A DNA stretch of 64,000 nucleotides, from assembly GCA_963727075.1 (NCBI GenBank), contig CAVSET010000001.1, positions 558,001 to 622,000 on the forward strand. The letters run 5' to 3'. Made by a program: the position numbers and the translations under genes. Positions 35,355 to 44,396 of this stretch are shown here, piece after piece; the first letter of the stretch is position 1; every line of letters begins with the position of its first letter. Under the pieces are notes generated by a model. That model saw only the letters and a program-made list of their open reading frames with translations, was not told the DNA's origin and made no database searches. Source of the stretch: Bog-756 sp963727075 (GTDB lineage: Bacteria > Actinomycetota > Acidimicrobiia > Acidimicrobiales > RAAP-2).

Positions 35355-36323
35355 TCAGTCCACCTCCTTGCGGAAGTGCGGCGTCTCGTGGTGCTCCCGG
35401 GTCCGGCGCTCGATCTCCTCGTCCTCGGTCAGGATGCGCTCGAGCTCGTCAGGCACCGCCGGAGGAGCGACGATATCGGCCGTCGGGCGGTCCACCAGAC
35501 CTTCGGGGATCTCGGTCTCACCGGTGGAGTCGGCATCGACGGTGACCACGCTGCCGGGAGCACCCTGCTCGGCACGACGCCGACCGCCGCCGGCGGTGAT
35601 GAGTCGACGGGGTGCCTCGCCCGCCTGGCCCGAGGTCTCACCGACGGCCATGGCCGCCTCTCGGGTGATCTTGTCCTCCGTCGAGATCTTGTAGGGCAGG
35701 ATGTCGCCCTTGTAGATCCACACCTTCACCCCGATACGGCCGAAGGTGGTCTTGGCCTCGCGAAAGCCGTAGTCGATGTCGGCCCGGAGCGTGTGCAAGG
35801 GGACCCGTCCCTCACGGTAGGACTCCTTGCGGGACATCTCGGATCCACCGAGACGGCCCGCGCACTGCACCCGTACCCCGAGGGCGCCGGCCTTCTGCAC
35901 CGTCTGGATCGAACGCTTCATGGCGCGGCGGAACGCCACCCGGCGGGCCAGCTGGTCACAGATCCCCTGGGCGATGAGAGCGGCATCGAGCTCGGGCTGC
36001 TTGATCTCCTGGATGTTGAGCTGGATCCGGTTGTTGAGGCCGGTGATCTCCTCGATCTTCTTCTTCAACCGATCGGCCTCGGCGCCGCGCCGGCCGATCA
36101 CGATGCCCGGGCGGGCGGTATGGATGTCGACCCGCAGACGATCGCGGGTCCGCTCGATCTCGATGCGGCTGACGGCGGCCGACTCGAGTTGGGACATCAG
36201 GTAGTCGCGGATCTCCCAGTCCTCGATCACACAGTTCTGGTAGTTGCGCTCCTCGAACCAGCGCGACTTCCAATCGGTCGTGATGCCGAGTCTGAACCCG
36301 TACGGGTTTACCTTCTGGCCCAT
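35355..36323 (-). CDS. rpsC: 30S ribosomal protein S3 with C-terminal extension
   Basis: 322 residues. N-terminal MGQKVNPYGFRLGITTDWKS, KH domain VIGRRGAEADRLKKKIEEITG (motif GRRGAEADRLKK), GALGVRVQCAGRLGGSEMSR and GVKVWIYKGDILPYK. About 105 residues follow the usual end, Gly/Ala- then Glu-rich (PDELERILTEDEEIERRTRE). Abuts rplV. Confidence 0.97.
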   Translation of the reverse strand: MGQKVNPYGFRLGITTDWKSRWFEERNYQNCVIEDWEIRDYLMSQLESAAVSRIEIERTRDRLRVDIHTARPGIVIGRRGAEADRLKKKIEEITGLNNRIQLNIQEIKQPELDAALIAQGICDQLARRVAFRRAMKRSIQTVQKAGALGVRVQCAGRLGGSEMSRKESYREGRVPLHTLRADIDYGFREAKTTFGRIGVKVWIYKGDILPYKISTEDKITREAAMAVGETSGQAGEAPRRLITAGGGRRRAEQGAPGSVVTVDADSTGETEIPEGLVDRPTADIVAPPAVPDELERILTEDEEIERRTREHHETPHFRKEVD

Positions 36324-37094
36324 CTACTTGCCCTTCTCATCCTGCTCGTCGGCACTGTCGCCGTCTGCATCCTGCGGTCGGTCACCGGGAGGCTCATCGG
36401 CCTCGGCCGTGACCGTGGCCTCCGGCCCCTCGACTTCGGAATCGTCAGCCTCGTCGACCTCCTCGGTCTCCGCCGCCTCGTCGGTCTCGACCTCTCCGGC
36501 CTCGAGCTCGTCCGTCTCGATGTCCTCCGTCTCGAGCTCGTCCGTCTCGAGCTCGTCGGTCTCGAACTCGTCGGTCCCGAGGTCGTCGCCCTCTTCGAGC
36601 CCGCTGTCCTCCACCGTGCCGGCCTGCGGCGCGGTCGACTCGGCCTGCTGGCGGCGGCGGGACCCGGCCACCCGACGGGAGCGCTGGGCGGTGTTGGCGG
36701 CCTGGCGCGCCCGGCGCCGGGCGATCCGGTCCTCGGGAAGCCGGCTCACGATGATGGTGATGTGCGACGTCCGCTTTCGGATCCGCGTCGCCCGCCCCCG
36801 CGCCCGGGGGCGCCACCGCTTGAGGGTGGCACCCTCGTCGGCGTAGCACGCCGACACGTAGAGCTCCTCGGCGTCCATCCCGTCGTTGTGCACGGCATTG
36901 GCCACAGCGGAGGCCAGCACCTTGCCGACGGTCACCGCCGCGTCGCGGTCCCCGAGGGTCAGGGTCTCCGCCGCCCGGTCGACGTCCTGGCCGCGGATCT
37001 GATCGAGGACCTGGCGGACCTTGTAGGCCGACACGCGACTGTGGCGGAGGACGGCCCGGGTGCCCTCGCGCTCGTTGGTCTTCACCCCGGGCAT
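36324..37094 (-). CDS. rplV: 50S ribosomal protein L22 with long acidic C-terminal extension
   Basis: 256 residues, about twice normal. Residues 1 to about 120 are L22: AVLRHSRVSAYKVRQVLDQIRGQDV (core SAYKVRQVLDQIRG), RWRPRARGRATRIRKRTSHITI. The remaining 135 residues contain basic RRARQAANTAQRSRRVAGSR, then repeats of ETDEL (FETDELETDELETEDIETD) and an acidic end. DNA repeats of GAGCTCGTCCGTCTC type lie at about 36505-36560. The frame is continuous to the rpsC start. Confidence 0.95.
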   Translation of the reverse strand: MPGVKTNEREGTRAVLRHSRVSAYKVRQVLDQIRGQDVDRAAETLTLGDRDAAVTVGKVLASAVANAVHNDGMDAEELYVSACYADEGATLKRWRPRARGRATRIRKRTSHITIIVSRLPEDRIARRRARQAANTAQRSRRVAGSRRRQQAESTAPQAGTVEDSGLEEGDDLGTDEFETDELETDELETEDIETDELEAGEVETDEAAETEEVDEADDSEVEGPEATVTAEADEPPGDRPQDADGDSADEQDEKGK

Positions 37095-37095
37095 G

Positions 37096-37374
37096 TCAGC
37101 GCCTCCCAGCCCGCTCTTGGCCGGCGTGGAACTTGAACGTCCGGGTGGGCGCGAATTCCCCCAGCTTGTGACCGACCATCGATTCGGTCACGTAGACCGG
37201 TATGTGCTTGCGGCCATCGTGCACCGCCACCGTGTGGCCGACCATGTCGGGGATGATCGTCGAACGGCGCGACCAGGTCTTGATGACCTTCTTGTCTCCC
37301 GAGGCGTTGAGCGCATCGACCTTCTTGAGGAGGTGGTCGTCGACGAACGGACCCTTCTTGAGACTACGGGGCAT
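37096..37374 (-). CDS. rpsS: 30S ribosomal protein S19
   Basis: 92 residues. MPRSLKKGPFVDDHLLKKVD, RRSTIIPDMVGHTVAVHDGRKHIPV (core MVGHTVAVHDGRKH), GHKLGEFAPTRTFKFH. Normal length and order between rplB and rplV. Confidence 0.98.
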   Translation of the reverse strand: MPRSLKKGPFVDDHLLKKVDALNASGDKKVIKTWSRRSTIIPDMVGHTVAVHDGRKHIPVYVTESMVGHKLGEFAPTRTFKFHAGQERAGRR

Positions 37375-37398
37375 GGCTGGCGTTCCCTCTGGTCTTCC

Positions 37399-38235
37399 CT
37401 ATCGCCGTGCACCGCGGGTGCGGCGTCGGCGGACGATCATCTTGTCGGAGTCCTTGTTGCGTGCCCGGGTGCGGCCTTCGGGCTTTCCCCACGGCGAGAC
37501 CGGGTGGCGCCCGCCGGAGGACTTGCCTTCGCCCCCGCCCAGCGGGTGGTCGACCGGGTTCATGGCCACGCCCCGTGTCTGAGGGCGCTTGCCCTTCCAC
37601 CGGTTCCGGCCGGCCTTGCCGATCTTGGTGAGCTCGGCCTCGGAGTTGCCCACGATGCCGAGGGTTCCCCGGCAGTCGATGGAGACCCTCCGCATCTCGG
37701 TCGAGGGGAGCCGGAGGGTGGCGAATGCGCCCTCCTTGGCCACCAGCTGCACGCTCATCCCGGCACCGCGGGCCAGCTTCCCGCCGCCACCGGGACGAAG
37801 CTCCACATTGTGGACGACCGAGCCGACCGGGACGTAGCGCAGCGGGAGGGCGTTGCCGGCCCGGATCTCCGCGCCCTGGCCGGACTGCAGCCGGTCTCCC
37901 ACCCGGACCTGGGCCGGAGCGAGGATGTACCGCTTCTCCCCATCGAGGTAGTGGAGCAGGGCGATGCGGGCGTTGCGGCTCGGGTCGTACTCGATGGCGG
38001 CGACCTTGGCCGGCACACCGTCCTTGTCCCGCTTGAAGTCGATGACCCGATAGCGCTGCTTGTGGCCGCCACCACGGTGGCGCGACGTCTTCCGGCCGTG
38101 GCTGTTGCGGCCGCCGGTGGACGGCTTCGGGGAGAGGAGGGACTTCTCGGGGCGATCACGGGTGATCTCGGAGAAGTCCGAGACCGTCTGGAACCGACGC
38201 CCGGGGCTGGTGGGCTTTCGTGGACGAAGTGGCAT
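37399..38235 (-). CDS. rplB: 50S ribosomal protein L2
   Basis: 278 residues. Peptidyl-transferase-centre protein: GRKTSRHRGGGHKQRYRVIDFKRDK (core RHRGGGHKQRYR), GNALPLRYVPVGSVVHNVELRPG, RGVAMNPVDHPLGGGEGKSSGG with the functionally important His of the loop NPVDHPLGGGEG. Standard length. Confidence 0.98.
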   Translation of the reverse strand: MPLRPRKPTSPGRRFQTVSDFSEITRDRPEKSLLSPKPSTGGRNSHGRKTSRHRGGGHKQRYRVIDFKRDKDGVPAKVAAIEYDPSRNARIALLHYLDGEKRYILAPAQVRVGDRLQSGQGAEIRAGNALPLRYVPVGSVVHNVELRPGGGGKLARGAGMSVQLVAKEGAFATLRLPSTEMRRVSIDCRGTLGIVGNSEAELTKIGKAGRNRWKGKRPQTRGVAMNPVDHPLGGGEGKSSGGRHPVSPWGKPEGRTRARNKDSDKMIVRRRRTRGARR

Positions 38236-38249
38236 GGTCTACCGGTCCC

Positions 38250-38540
38250 TCAGCTCTCGAAGAGATCGATCGAGTCACCCTGGGCCAGGGTGACGATGGC
38301 CCGCTTGGTGTCAGGACGGTGGCCGAGCGTGTTGTTCTTGCGGTTGCGCTTGGTCTTGCCCTTCCGGTTGAGGGTATTGACACTGGCCACCCGGACGCCA
38401 AAGGCCTCCTCGACGGCCCGTCGCACATCGATCTTCGTGGCGGACGGGTCGACCACGAACACGTAGACGTTGTCGTCCATCAGGGAGTAGGACTTCTCCG
38501 ACACGACCGGCCGGATGAGGACGTTGTGAGGATCTCTCAT
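38250..38540 (-). CDS. rplW: 50S ribosomal protein L23
   Basis: 96 residues. VLIRPVVSEKSYSLMDDNVYVF, KIDVRRAVEEAFGVRVASVNTLNRKGK (core RRAVEEAFGVRVASVNT). Exit-tunnel protein that docks trigger factor and SRP. ATGA overlap with rplD. Confidence 0.97.
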   Translation of the reverse strand: MRDPHNVLIRPVVSEKSYSLMDDNVYVFVVDPSATKIDVRRAVEEAFGVRVASVNTLNRKGKTKRNRKNNTLGHRPDTKRAIVTLAQGDSIDLFES

Positions 38541-39316
38541 GACCCTTCACCGGCCCCGTCGGCCTCAACCCCGTCGGCCCCGGCCCCGTCGGCCCCGGCC
38601 GCCGGGTCTTCGGACCCCGCACCCGAGCCGCCGGGCAGGGTGGCGTCGGTGAAGACCACCCAGTCGTTGACCAGGATGTCGTAGGCGTTGAGCTCGGCGG
38701 CCATGATGGTCTGGACCGCGGGCAGGTTGCCGAACGAGCGGTCGGCGTACCCGTCCTCGTCACCGAGCACCACCAGCACGCGTCCGGACAGGCCGAGGTC
38801 GGCCAGGGCGGCGATGGCCGCCTTGGTGCTCGGCACGTCGAACGCCCAGGCGTCGACCAGTGCCACCCGGCCATCCGAGGCCCGGTCGGACAGGGCGGAG
38901 CGCAGAGCCAGCTGGACCATCTTCTTCGGTGTCTTCTGCGCATACGACCGCGGCTTGGGACCGAGGGCCACGCCCCCTCCCACCCACTGCGGCGAGCGGG
39001 TGGAGCCCTGCCGGGCCCGACCCGTCCCCTTCTGGCGGAAAGGCTTGGCTCCGCCGCCCCGCACCTCGGCCCGGGTCTTGGTCGACTGGGTCCCCGAGCG
39101 GGCCGCCGCCAGCTGGGCCGTGACCACCTGGTGGAGCACCGCCTGGTTCGGCTCGATGCCGAAGACGGACGGCTCCAGGTCGACCGGGCCGAGGTCGGTG
39201 CCCGTGGTCGAGCGACGGCTGACCGTGCGGCGCTCGGGAGCGGGCCGGCGGAGCCGGCGGACCTCGCCGGGGGTCCCGGTTCCGGCGATCGCTCCCCTGG
39301 TGGCGGTGGAGGTCAT
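38537..39316 (-). CDS. rplD: 50S ribosomal protein L4 with terminal extensions
   Basis: 259 residues, about 45 more than usual. Core: GGGAKPFRQKGTGRARQGSTRSPQWVGGG (core KPFRQKGTGRARQGSTRSP), ALRSALSDRASDGRVALVDA, NAYDILVNDWVVFTDATL. Extra N-terminal Arg/Pro-rich stretch and a C-terminal Gly/Ala/Asp tail of ADGAGADGVEADGAG type. In E. coli L4 binds the S10 leader; here the candidate leader precedes rplC, one gene upstream. Confidence 0.96.
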   Translation of the reverse strand: MTSTATRGAIAGTGTPGEVRRLRRPAPERRTVSRRSTTGTDLGPVDLEPSVFGIEPNQAVLHQVVTAQLAAARSGTQSTKTRAEVRGGGAKPFRQKGTGRARQGSTRSPQWVGGGVALGPKPRSYAQKTPKKMVQLALRSALSDRASDGRVALVDAWAFDVPSTKAAIAALADLGLSGRVLVVLGDEDGYADRSFGNLPAVQTIMAAELNAYDILVNDWVVFTDATLPGGSGAGSEDPAAGADGAGADGVEADGAGEGS

Positions 39317-39975
39317 GACGCCTTGTTCCCCTTGACCAGGGGTGCCTTGACGGCGTCCCGCAGGATCACCGTCCCGCCCCTCGGCCCCGGCACCGCCCCC
39401 TTGATCAGGACGAGCTCCCGCTCCGGGTCCGCCTGGACGACCTCGAGGTTGAGCGTGGTCACCTGGTGACCGCCCATCCGCCCGGCCATCCGGGTCCCCT
39501 TGAACACCCGTGAGGGCGTGGCGCAGGCGCCGACCGCACCGGGCGACCGGTGCTTCTTGTGGTTGCCGTGGGAAGCGCCCTGGCCCTTGAAGTTGTGGCG
39601 TTTCATGGCCCCGGCGAATCCCTTGCCCTTGGACACGGCGATGGCGTCGACCAGCTCGCCCGCCTGCAGGACGTCGGCGGCCAGTTCCTGGCCCACCTCG
39701 AACTCAGCGACATCGTCGATGCGGAGCTCGACCAGCCGCCGCCCGGCGTCGACACCGGCCCGGCCGAAGTGGCCCTGCTCGGGCTGGGTCAAGGTCGAGA
39801 GCCGCCGGTGGCCGAAGGTCACCTGCAACGCCGAGTAGCCCTCGTTCTCAGGCGTCTTGACCTGCACCACACGGACCGGAGCGACGCGCACGACCGTCAC
39901 CGGTATGGCCCGGTGCTGATCGTCCCAGATCTGGGTCATTCCCACTTTCTCGCCCACGATCGCCTTGGTGGCCAC
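39313..39975 (-). CDS. rplC: 50S ribosomal protein L3
   Basis: 220 residues. AIVGEKVGMTQIWDDQHRAIPVTVV start, SKGKGFAGAMKRHNFKGQGASHGNHKKHRSPGAVG (core KRHNFKGQGASHGNHKKHR), MAGRMGGHQVTTLNLEVV. First gene of the large transcript behind the promoter at 40246-40274. Confidence 0.97.
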   Translation of the reverse strand: MATKAIVGEKVGMTQIWDDQHRAIPVTVVRVAPVRVVQVKTPENEGYSALQVTFGHRRLSTLTQPEQGHFGRAGVDAGRRLVELRIDDVAEFEVGQELAADVLQAGELVDAIAVSKGKGFAGAMKRHNFKGQGASHGNHKKHRSPGAVGACATPSRVFKGTRMAGRMGGHQVTTLNLEVVQADPERELVLIKGAVPGPRGGTVILRDAVKAPLVKGNKAS

Positions 39976-40122
39976 TGGACTCTCCGTCTCGGCTCTTCAC
40001 TCGGTCCGGGCCGGCCGGCACGGACCCCTTTGCAACACAGTTCTGCTGGTACAACTCGACGCGCTCGAAACCCTGCGCTGTTGACAGGACCGATGCCCCA
40101 CCCACATCGGCTTGCACACAGA

Positions 40123-40152
40123 CGCTCCGCTCGGATGAACCCGAGCGGAGCG
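40123..40152 (-). promoter_or_regulatory. Perfect 12-pair hairpin in the rplC leader
   Basis: CGCTCCGCTCGG and CCGAGCGGAGCG flank a 6-base loop. It lies about 90 bases after the predicted transcription start and 150 bases before rplC. No T run follows on the minus strand, so it is not a standard terminator. A ribosomal-protein binding site or attenuator is possible but not shown. Confidence 0.6.
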
Positions 40153-40245
40153 CTCGCCTGGTCTGGCCCGAGGTCCCCGCCGACAGTCGGCAGGCTCGCG
40201 GGCACGTCCTTCTCACGTTGGCAGCCCGAAATCGGGCGACTGACG

Positions 40246-40274
40246 ACTATATACCACCGCCGAGGGCCTGACAA
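40246..40274 (-). promoter_or_regulatory. Strong sigma-70-type promoter upstream of rplC
   Basis: On the minus strand TTGTCA, exactly 17 bases, TATAGT: five of six matches at each hexamer, the best promoter seen in the window. Transcription would begin near 40239 and run into rplC. Confidence 0.75.
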
Positions 40275-40393
40275 CGGGGTGACGGCGACGTCTGCCCTGT
40301 TCCGGATGGGGTGGTGGGACCGGTCTCGTCCGGGTCGGCCTCACCCACCCGCTCCCCCCGAGCCGCCCCGGGAGGCGTCCGGGCGAGACCCGC

Positions 40394-40723
40394 TCAGACG
40401 GTCTGGATCTTGATCTCGATGTCCACGCCGGCCGGGAGGTCGAGCCGTTGCAGCGAGTCGACCGTCTTCGGCGTGTGCTCCACGATGTCGACCAGGCGCT
40501 TGTGCACCCTCATCTCGAAGTGCTCCCGGCTGTCCTTGTACTTGTGGGGCGACCGGACCACGGTGTAGCGGTGCTTCTCCGTGGGGAGCGGCACCGGCCC
40601 GAGCACCTTGGCCTGGGTCCGGAGCACGGTCTGCACGATCTTCTCGGTGGACTGGTCGAGGATCTCGTGGTCGTAGGCCTTGAGGCGGATCCTGATCTTC
40701 TGACGGGGGCCCTCTGCGGCCAT
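40394..40723 (-). CDS. rpsJ: 30S ribosomal protein S10
   Basis: 109 residues from ATG 40723. KIRIRLKAYDHEILDQSTEKIVQT (core IRLKAYDHEILDQS), GPVPLPTEKHRYTVVRSPHK, FEMRVHKRLVDI, ending DIEIKIQTV. Also acts as NusE in antitermination. It follows tuf by 40 bases and is separated from rplC by 418 bases, so it appears to be transcribed with the str operon. Confidence 0.97.
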   Translation of the reverse strand: MAAEGPRQKIRIRLKAYDHEILDQSTEKIVQTVLRTQAKVLGPVPLPTEKHRYTVVRSPHKYKDSREHFEMRVHKRLVDIVEHTPKTVDSLQRLDLPAGVDIEIKIQTV

Positions 40724-40763
40724 GGGTACAGCGTCCTCTCGTAGGTTCGTTCGCCGGCCGGGC

Positions 40764-41951
40764 CTAGGCCAGGATCTTCGTGACCCGACCCGAGGCCACC
40801 GTCCGGCCACCCTCTCGGATGGCGAACCGGAGCCCTTCGTCCATGGCGATCGGCTTGCCCAGCTCCACCGTCATCTCGGTGTTGTCACCGGGCATGACCA
40901 TCTCGGTGCCCTCGGGCAGGCTGATGGTGCCGGTCACATCGGTGGTCCGGAAGTAGAACTGCGGGCGATAGTTGGTGAAGAAAGGCTTGTGCCGCCCACC
41001 CTCGTCCTTGTTCAGGACGTAGACGGTGGCCTCGAACTTGGTGTGCGGGGTGATCGACCCGGGCTTGCACAGCACCTGGCCCCGCTCCACCTCTTCCTTC
41101 TTCGTCCCCCGCAGCAGGGCGCCGATATTGTCACCGGCCCGCCCCTCGTCGAGGAGCTTGCGGAACATCTCGATGCCGGTGACCGTGGTCTTCTGGGTGT
41201 CGCGCAGGCCGACGACCTCGACTTCCTCGCCCACCTTCACGACCCCCTGCTCCACCTTGCCGGTCACGACGGTGCCACGACCGGTGATCGACATGACGTC
41301 CTCGACGGACATGAGGAAGGGCTTCTCGACGTCGCGCTCGGGCTCGGGGATGTACTCGTCCACCGCCGCCATGAGCTCGAGGATCTTCGCCGACCACTCA
41401 GGGTCGCCCTCCAGGGCCTTGAGCGCGCTCACCCGGACGATCGGGGTGTCGTCGCCCGGGAACTCGTACTCGTTGAGAAGCTCCCGGACCTCCAGCTCGA
41501 CCAGGTCCAGCAGCTCCTCGTCGTCGACCTGGTCCGCCTTGTTGAGGGCGACCACGATGTAGGGGACGCCCACCTGGCGGGCCAGCAGCACGTGCTCGCG
41601 GGTCTGCGGCATGGGGCCGTCCGCCGCCGAGACCACCAGGATGGCCCCGTCCACCTGGGCGGCGCCGGTGATCATGTTCTTGATGTAGTCGGCGTGGCCC
41701 GGCATGTCGACGTGGGCGTAGTGCCGGTTGGGCGTCTCGTACTCGACGTGGGCGATGGAGATCGTGATGCCGCGCTGCTTCTCCTCGGGCGCCTTGTCGA
41801 TCTGGTCGAAGGGCGTGAATTGTGTGGTCGGGTCATTGTCGTGCAGGACCTTGGTGATGGCCGCGGTGAGCGTGGTCTTGCCGTGGTCGATGTGCCCCAT
41901 CGTTCCCACGTTCACGTGTGGCTTGGTGCGCTCGAACTTCTGCTTGGCCAT
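40764..41951 (-). CDS. tuf: Elongation factor Tu
   Basis: 395 residues. GTPase delivering aminoacyl-tRNA. GHIDHGKTTLTAAI (P-loop), RGITISIAHVEYET (switch I), DMPGHADYIKNMITGA (switch II), NKAD and SALKAL (guanine specificity). Domains 2 and 3 complete, ending GRVTKILA. Follows fusA at 273 bases. Confidence 0.98.
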   Translation of the reverse strand: MAKQKFERTKPHVNVGTMGHIDHGKTTLTAAITKVLHDNDPTTQFTPFDQIDKAPEEKQRGITISIAHVEYETPNRHYAHVDMPGHADYIKNMITGAAQVDGAILVVSAADGPMPQTREHVLLARQVGVPYIVVALNKADQVDDEELLDLVELEVRELLNEYEFPGDDTPIVRVSALKALEGDPEWSAKILELMAAVDEYIPEPERDVEKPFLMSVEDVMSITGRGTVVTGKVEQGVVKVGEEVEVVGLRDTQKTTVTGIEMFRKLLDEGRAGDNIGALLRGTKKEEVERGQVLCKPGSITPHTKFEATVYVLNKDEGGRHKPFFTNYRPQFYFRTTDVTGTISLPEGTEMVMPGDNTEMTVELGKPIAMDEGLRFAIREGGRTVASGRVTKILA

Positions 41952-42224
41952 GGCTGGGGTAATGCTCCCTGATCTCGGGCGGCACCCCCTCGGGCCCGCC
42001 GCGACGCAGGCGTCTGCCTGTCGTCTCTTCGTGTGTCGGTCCTTCTTCTGACTCTGCGGTGAAGCGCTGCTGCCTGTGTGACTCTGGTCCTGTGGCTGGG
42101 TTCGCCACGGCGGCCGGGGCCACCGGGATCGAACCTGGTGAACTACCTGGTCAACTCCGGGTGATGCGGTATGACTGCAGTCTTCCTGACGGATGCCACC
42201 CGTGGCCACCCGGTTGCACGCCGC
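41952..42224 (-). other. 273-base non-coding spacer between fusA and tuf
   Basis: Pyrimidine-rich on the plus strand near tuf. No frame, repeat or promoter with good spacing was recognised. A TTCGATCCC-like stretch near 42126 resembles a T arm but no cloverleaf forms. Confidence 0.5.
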
Positions 42225-44318
42225 CTACTCTCCACGCGCCTTGGCGATGATCTCCTTGGCAATCGACTCGGGAACCTCGTTGTACGCGTGGAACTGCATC
42301 GAGTACGTGGCCCGTCCCTGAGTGCGCGAGCGCAGGTCGGTAGCGTAGCCGAACATATCGCTCAGCGGTACCTGTGCCCTGACGATGTGGCTGGTCCCCC
42401 GTTGCTCCATTCCCTCGACCTTGCCCCGGCGGGCGGACAGGTCGCCGATCACGTCGCCCATGTAGTCCTCCGGGGTGGTCACCTCGACCGCCATCACCGG
42501 CTCGAGCAGCACCGGGTTGGCCAGGTTGGCGGCCTTCTTGATCGCCATCGAACCGGCGATCTTGAAGGCCATCTCGGACGAGTCCACGTCGTGGTAGGAG
42601 CCGTAGGTGAGCGTCACCTTGACGTCGACGGTCGGGTAGCCGGCCAGCACGCCCGAGGTGAGCGCCTCCCGCATCCCCTGGTCGACCGAGGGGATGTACT
42701 CCTTCGGGATCACGCCACCGGTGATCTTGTCCACGAACTCGTAGCCCTGGCCCGAATTGGGCTCGAGGGTGATCACCACATGGCCGTACTGGCCCTTGCC
42801 CCCGGTCTGGCGGACGTGGCGGTACTCCACCTTCTCGACCTTCTTGCGAATGGTCTCGCGGTAGGCCACCTGGGGCTTGCCCACGTTGGCGTCGACGCTG
42901 AACTCGCGCAGCATCCGGTCCACCAGGACCTCGAGGTGGAGCTCGCCCATGCCCGAGATCACCGTCTGGCCGGTCTCCTCGTCGGACTTGACCCGGAAGG
43001 TCGGGTCCTCCTCGGACAGGGCGAACAGGGCCTTGGACAGCTTGTCCTGGTCCGCCTTGGTCTTCGGCTCGACCGCCACGTGGATCACCGGCTCGGGGAA
43101 GGTCAACGACTCCAGCACGACCGGGTCGTTGGGGTCGCAGAGGGTGTCACCGGTGGTGGTCTGCTTGAGCCCGACGGCGGCCACGATGTCACCGGTGTAG
43201 ACGGCGTCGAGGTCCTCGCGGGAGTTGGCGTGCATCTGGAGCAGCCGTCCGATCCGCTCCTTGCGGTCCTTGGTCGAGTTCAAGACACCCGAGCCCTTGG
43301 CCAGCATGCCCGAGTAGACCCGCAGGTAGGTGAGCTTGCCGACATAGGGATCGGTCATCACCTTGAAGGCCAGCGCCGAGAAGGGGGCCGAGTCGTCGGC
43401 GGGACGCTCGACGGTCACGCCCTCCTTGCGGGGCACCATGCCCACTGTCGGGAGGACGTCGGTGGGGCTCGGCAGGTAGTCGACGACGGCGTCGAGCATG
43501 GGCTGGACGCCCTTGTTCTTGAAGGCCGACCCGCACAGGATGGGTACGGCGTGGCTGCCGAGGGTCACCGTGCGGATGGCGCGCCGGAGGTCGGCCGGGG
43601 TGATGTCCACGCCCTCCAGGTACTTCTCCATGATGGTGTCGTCGTGGTTGGAGACGACGTCGATGAGCTGGTGGTTCGCCTCCTCGGCGACCGCCTTCAT
43701 CTCGGCCGGGATCTCCTCTTCGGCCCATTCCTCGCCCATGCCGTCGTCCCACACCAGGGCCTTCATCTCGACCAGATCGACCACGCCCCGGAAGTCCCCT
43801 TCCGACCCGATCGGCAGCTGGATCACCGCCGGCACGGCGTCGAGGCGGTCCCGGATCATGTCCACGCACTGCTGGAAGTTGGCCCCGGTCCGGTCCATCT
43901 TGTTGACGAAGCAGATGCGGGGCACCTCGTACTTGTTGGCCTGGCGCCAGACCGTTTCGGTCTGGGGCTCGACCCCGGCGACCGCGTCGAACACGGCCAC
44001 CGCCCCATCCAGCACCCGGAGCGAGCGCTCCACCTCGACGGTGAAGTCGACGTGCCCGGGGGTGTCGATGATGTTGATCACCGTGTCGCGCCACATGGCG
44101 GTGGTGGCGGCAGAGGTGATGGTGATGCCGCGCTCCTGCTCCTGGACCATCCAGTCCATGGTGGCGGCGCCCTCGTGCACCTCGCCGATCTTGTAGTTCT
44201 TGCCGGTGTAGTAGAGGATCCGCTCGGTGGTGGTCGTCTTGCCCGCGTCGATGTGGGCCATGATCCCGATGTTGCGGGTCTTGGCCAGGGGATGTTGGCG
44301 AGTGGTTGCTTCAGCCAT
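42225..44318 (-). CDS. fusA: Elongation factor G
   Basis: 697 residues, GTPase driving translocation. GIMAHIDAGKTTTTERILYYTG (P-loop core AHIDAGKTTTTE), RGITITSAATTAMW, DTPGHVDFTVEVERSL, NKMDRTGANF. Domain IV GKGQYGHVVI and the C-terminal YATDLRSRTQGRATYSMQF are canonical. ATG start 78 bases after rpsG. Confidence 0.98.
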   Translation of the reverse strand: MAEATTRQHPLAKTRNIGIMAHIDAGKTTTTERILYYTGKNYKIGEVHEGAATMDWMVQEQERGITITSAATTAMWRDTVINIIDTPGHVDFTVEVERSLRVLDGAVAVFDAVAGVEPQTETVWRQANKYEVPRICFVNKMDRTGANFQQCVDMIRDRLDAVPAVIQLPIGSEGDFRGVVDLVEMKALVWDDGMGEEWAEEEIPAEMKAVAEEANHQLIDVVSNHDDTIMEKYLEGVDITPADLRRAIRTVTLGSHAVPILCGSAFKNKGVQPMLDAVVDYLPSPTDVLPTVGMVPRKEGVTVERPADDSAPFSALAFKVMTDPYVGKLTYLRVYSGMLAKGSGVLNSTKDRKERIGRLLQMHANSREDLDAVYTGDIVAAVGLKQTTTGDTLCDPNDPVVLESLTFPEPVIHVAVEPKTKADQDKLSKALFALSEEDPTFRVKSDEETGQTVISGMGELHLEVLVDRMLREFSVDANVGKPQVAYRETIRKKVEKVEYRHVRQTGGKGQYGHVVITLEPNSGQGYEFVDKITGGVIPKEYIPSVDQGMREALTSGVLAGYPTVDVKVTLTYGSYHDVDSSEMAFKIAGSMAIKKAANLANPVLLEPVMAVEVTTPEDYMGDVIGDLSARRGKVEGMEQRGTSHIVRAQVPLSDMFGYATDLRSRTQGRATYSMQFHAYNEVPESIAKEIIAKARGE

Positions 44319-44396
44319 GGTTGCTCAGTTCTTGGGTCGTGCTCGTCTTCGTGCTCACCGCCGGGGTGGTGCCGCAGGCCCGCAGGGGGCCGCTGC

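Larger units (their letters stand above)
39976..40393 (-). other. 418-base non-coding stretch between rpsJ and rplC: promoter and structured leader
   Basis: No convincing open frame. It holds a near-consensus promoter (40246-40274) and, in the roughly 260 transcribed bases before rplC, several inverted repeats. These are a perfect 12-pair hairpin (40123-40152), CCGATG/CATCGG with a 9-base loop (40090-40110) and GGTCCG/CGGACC near 40005-40030. rpsJ and rplC are normally adjacent, so the stretch is likely regulatory. Confidence 0.65.

Noticed and set aside
42100..42165. T-arm-like sequence (GGTTCGATCCC) between fusA and tuf
   Set aside because: No pairing acceptor, anticodon or D arm could be formed around it; not a tRNA.
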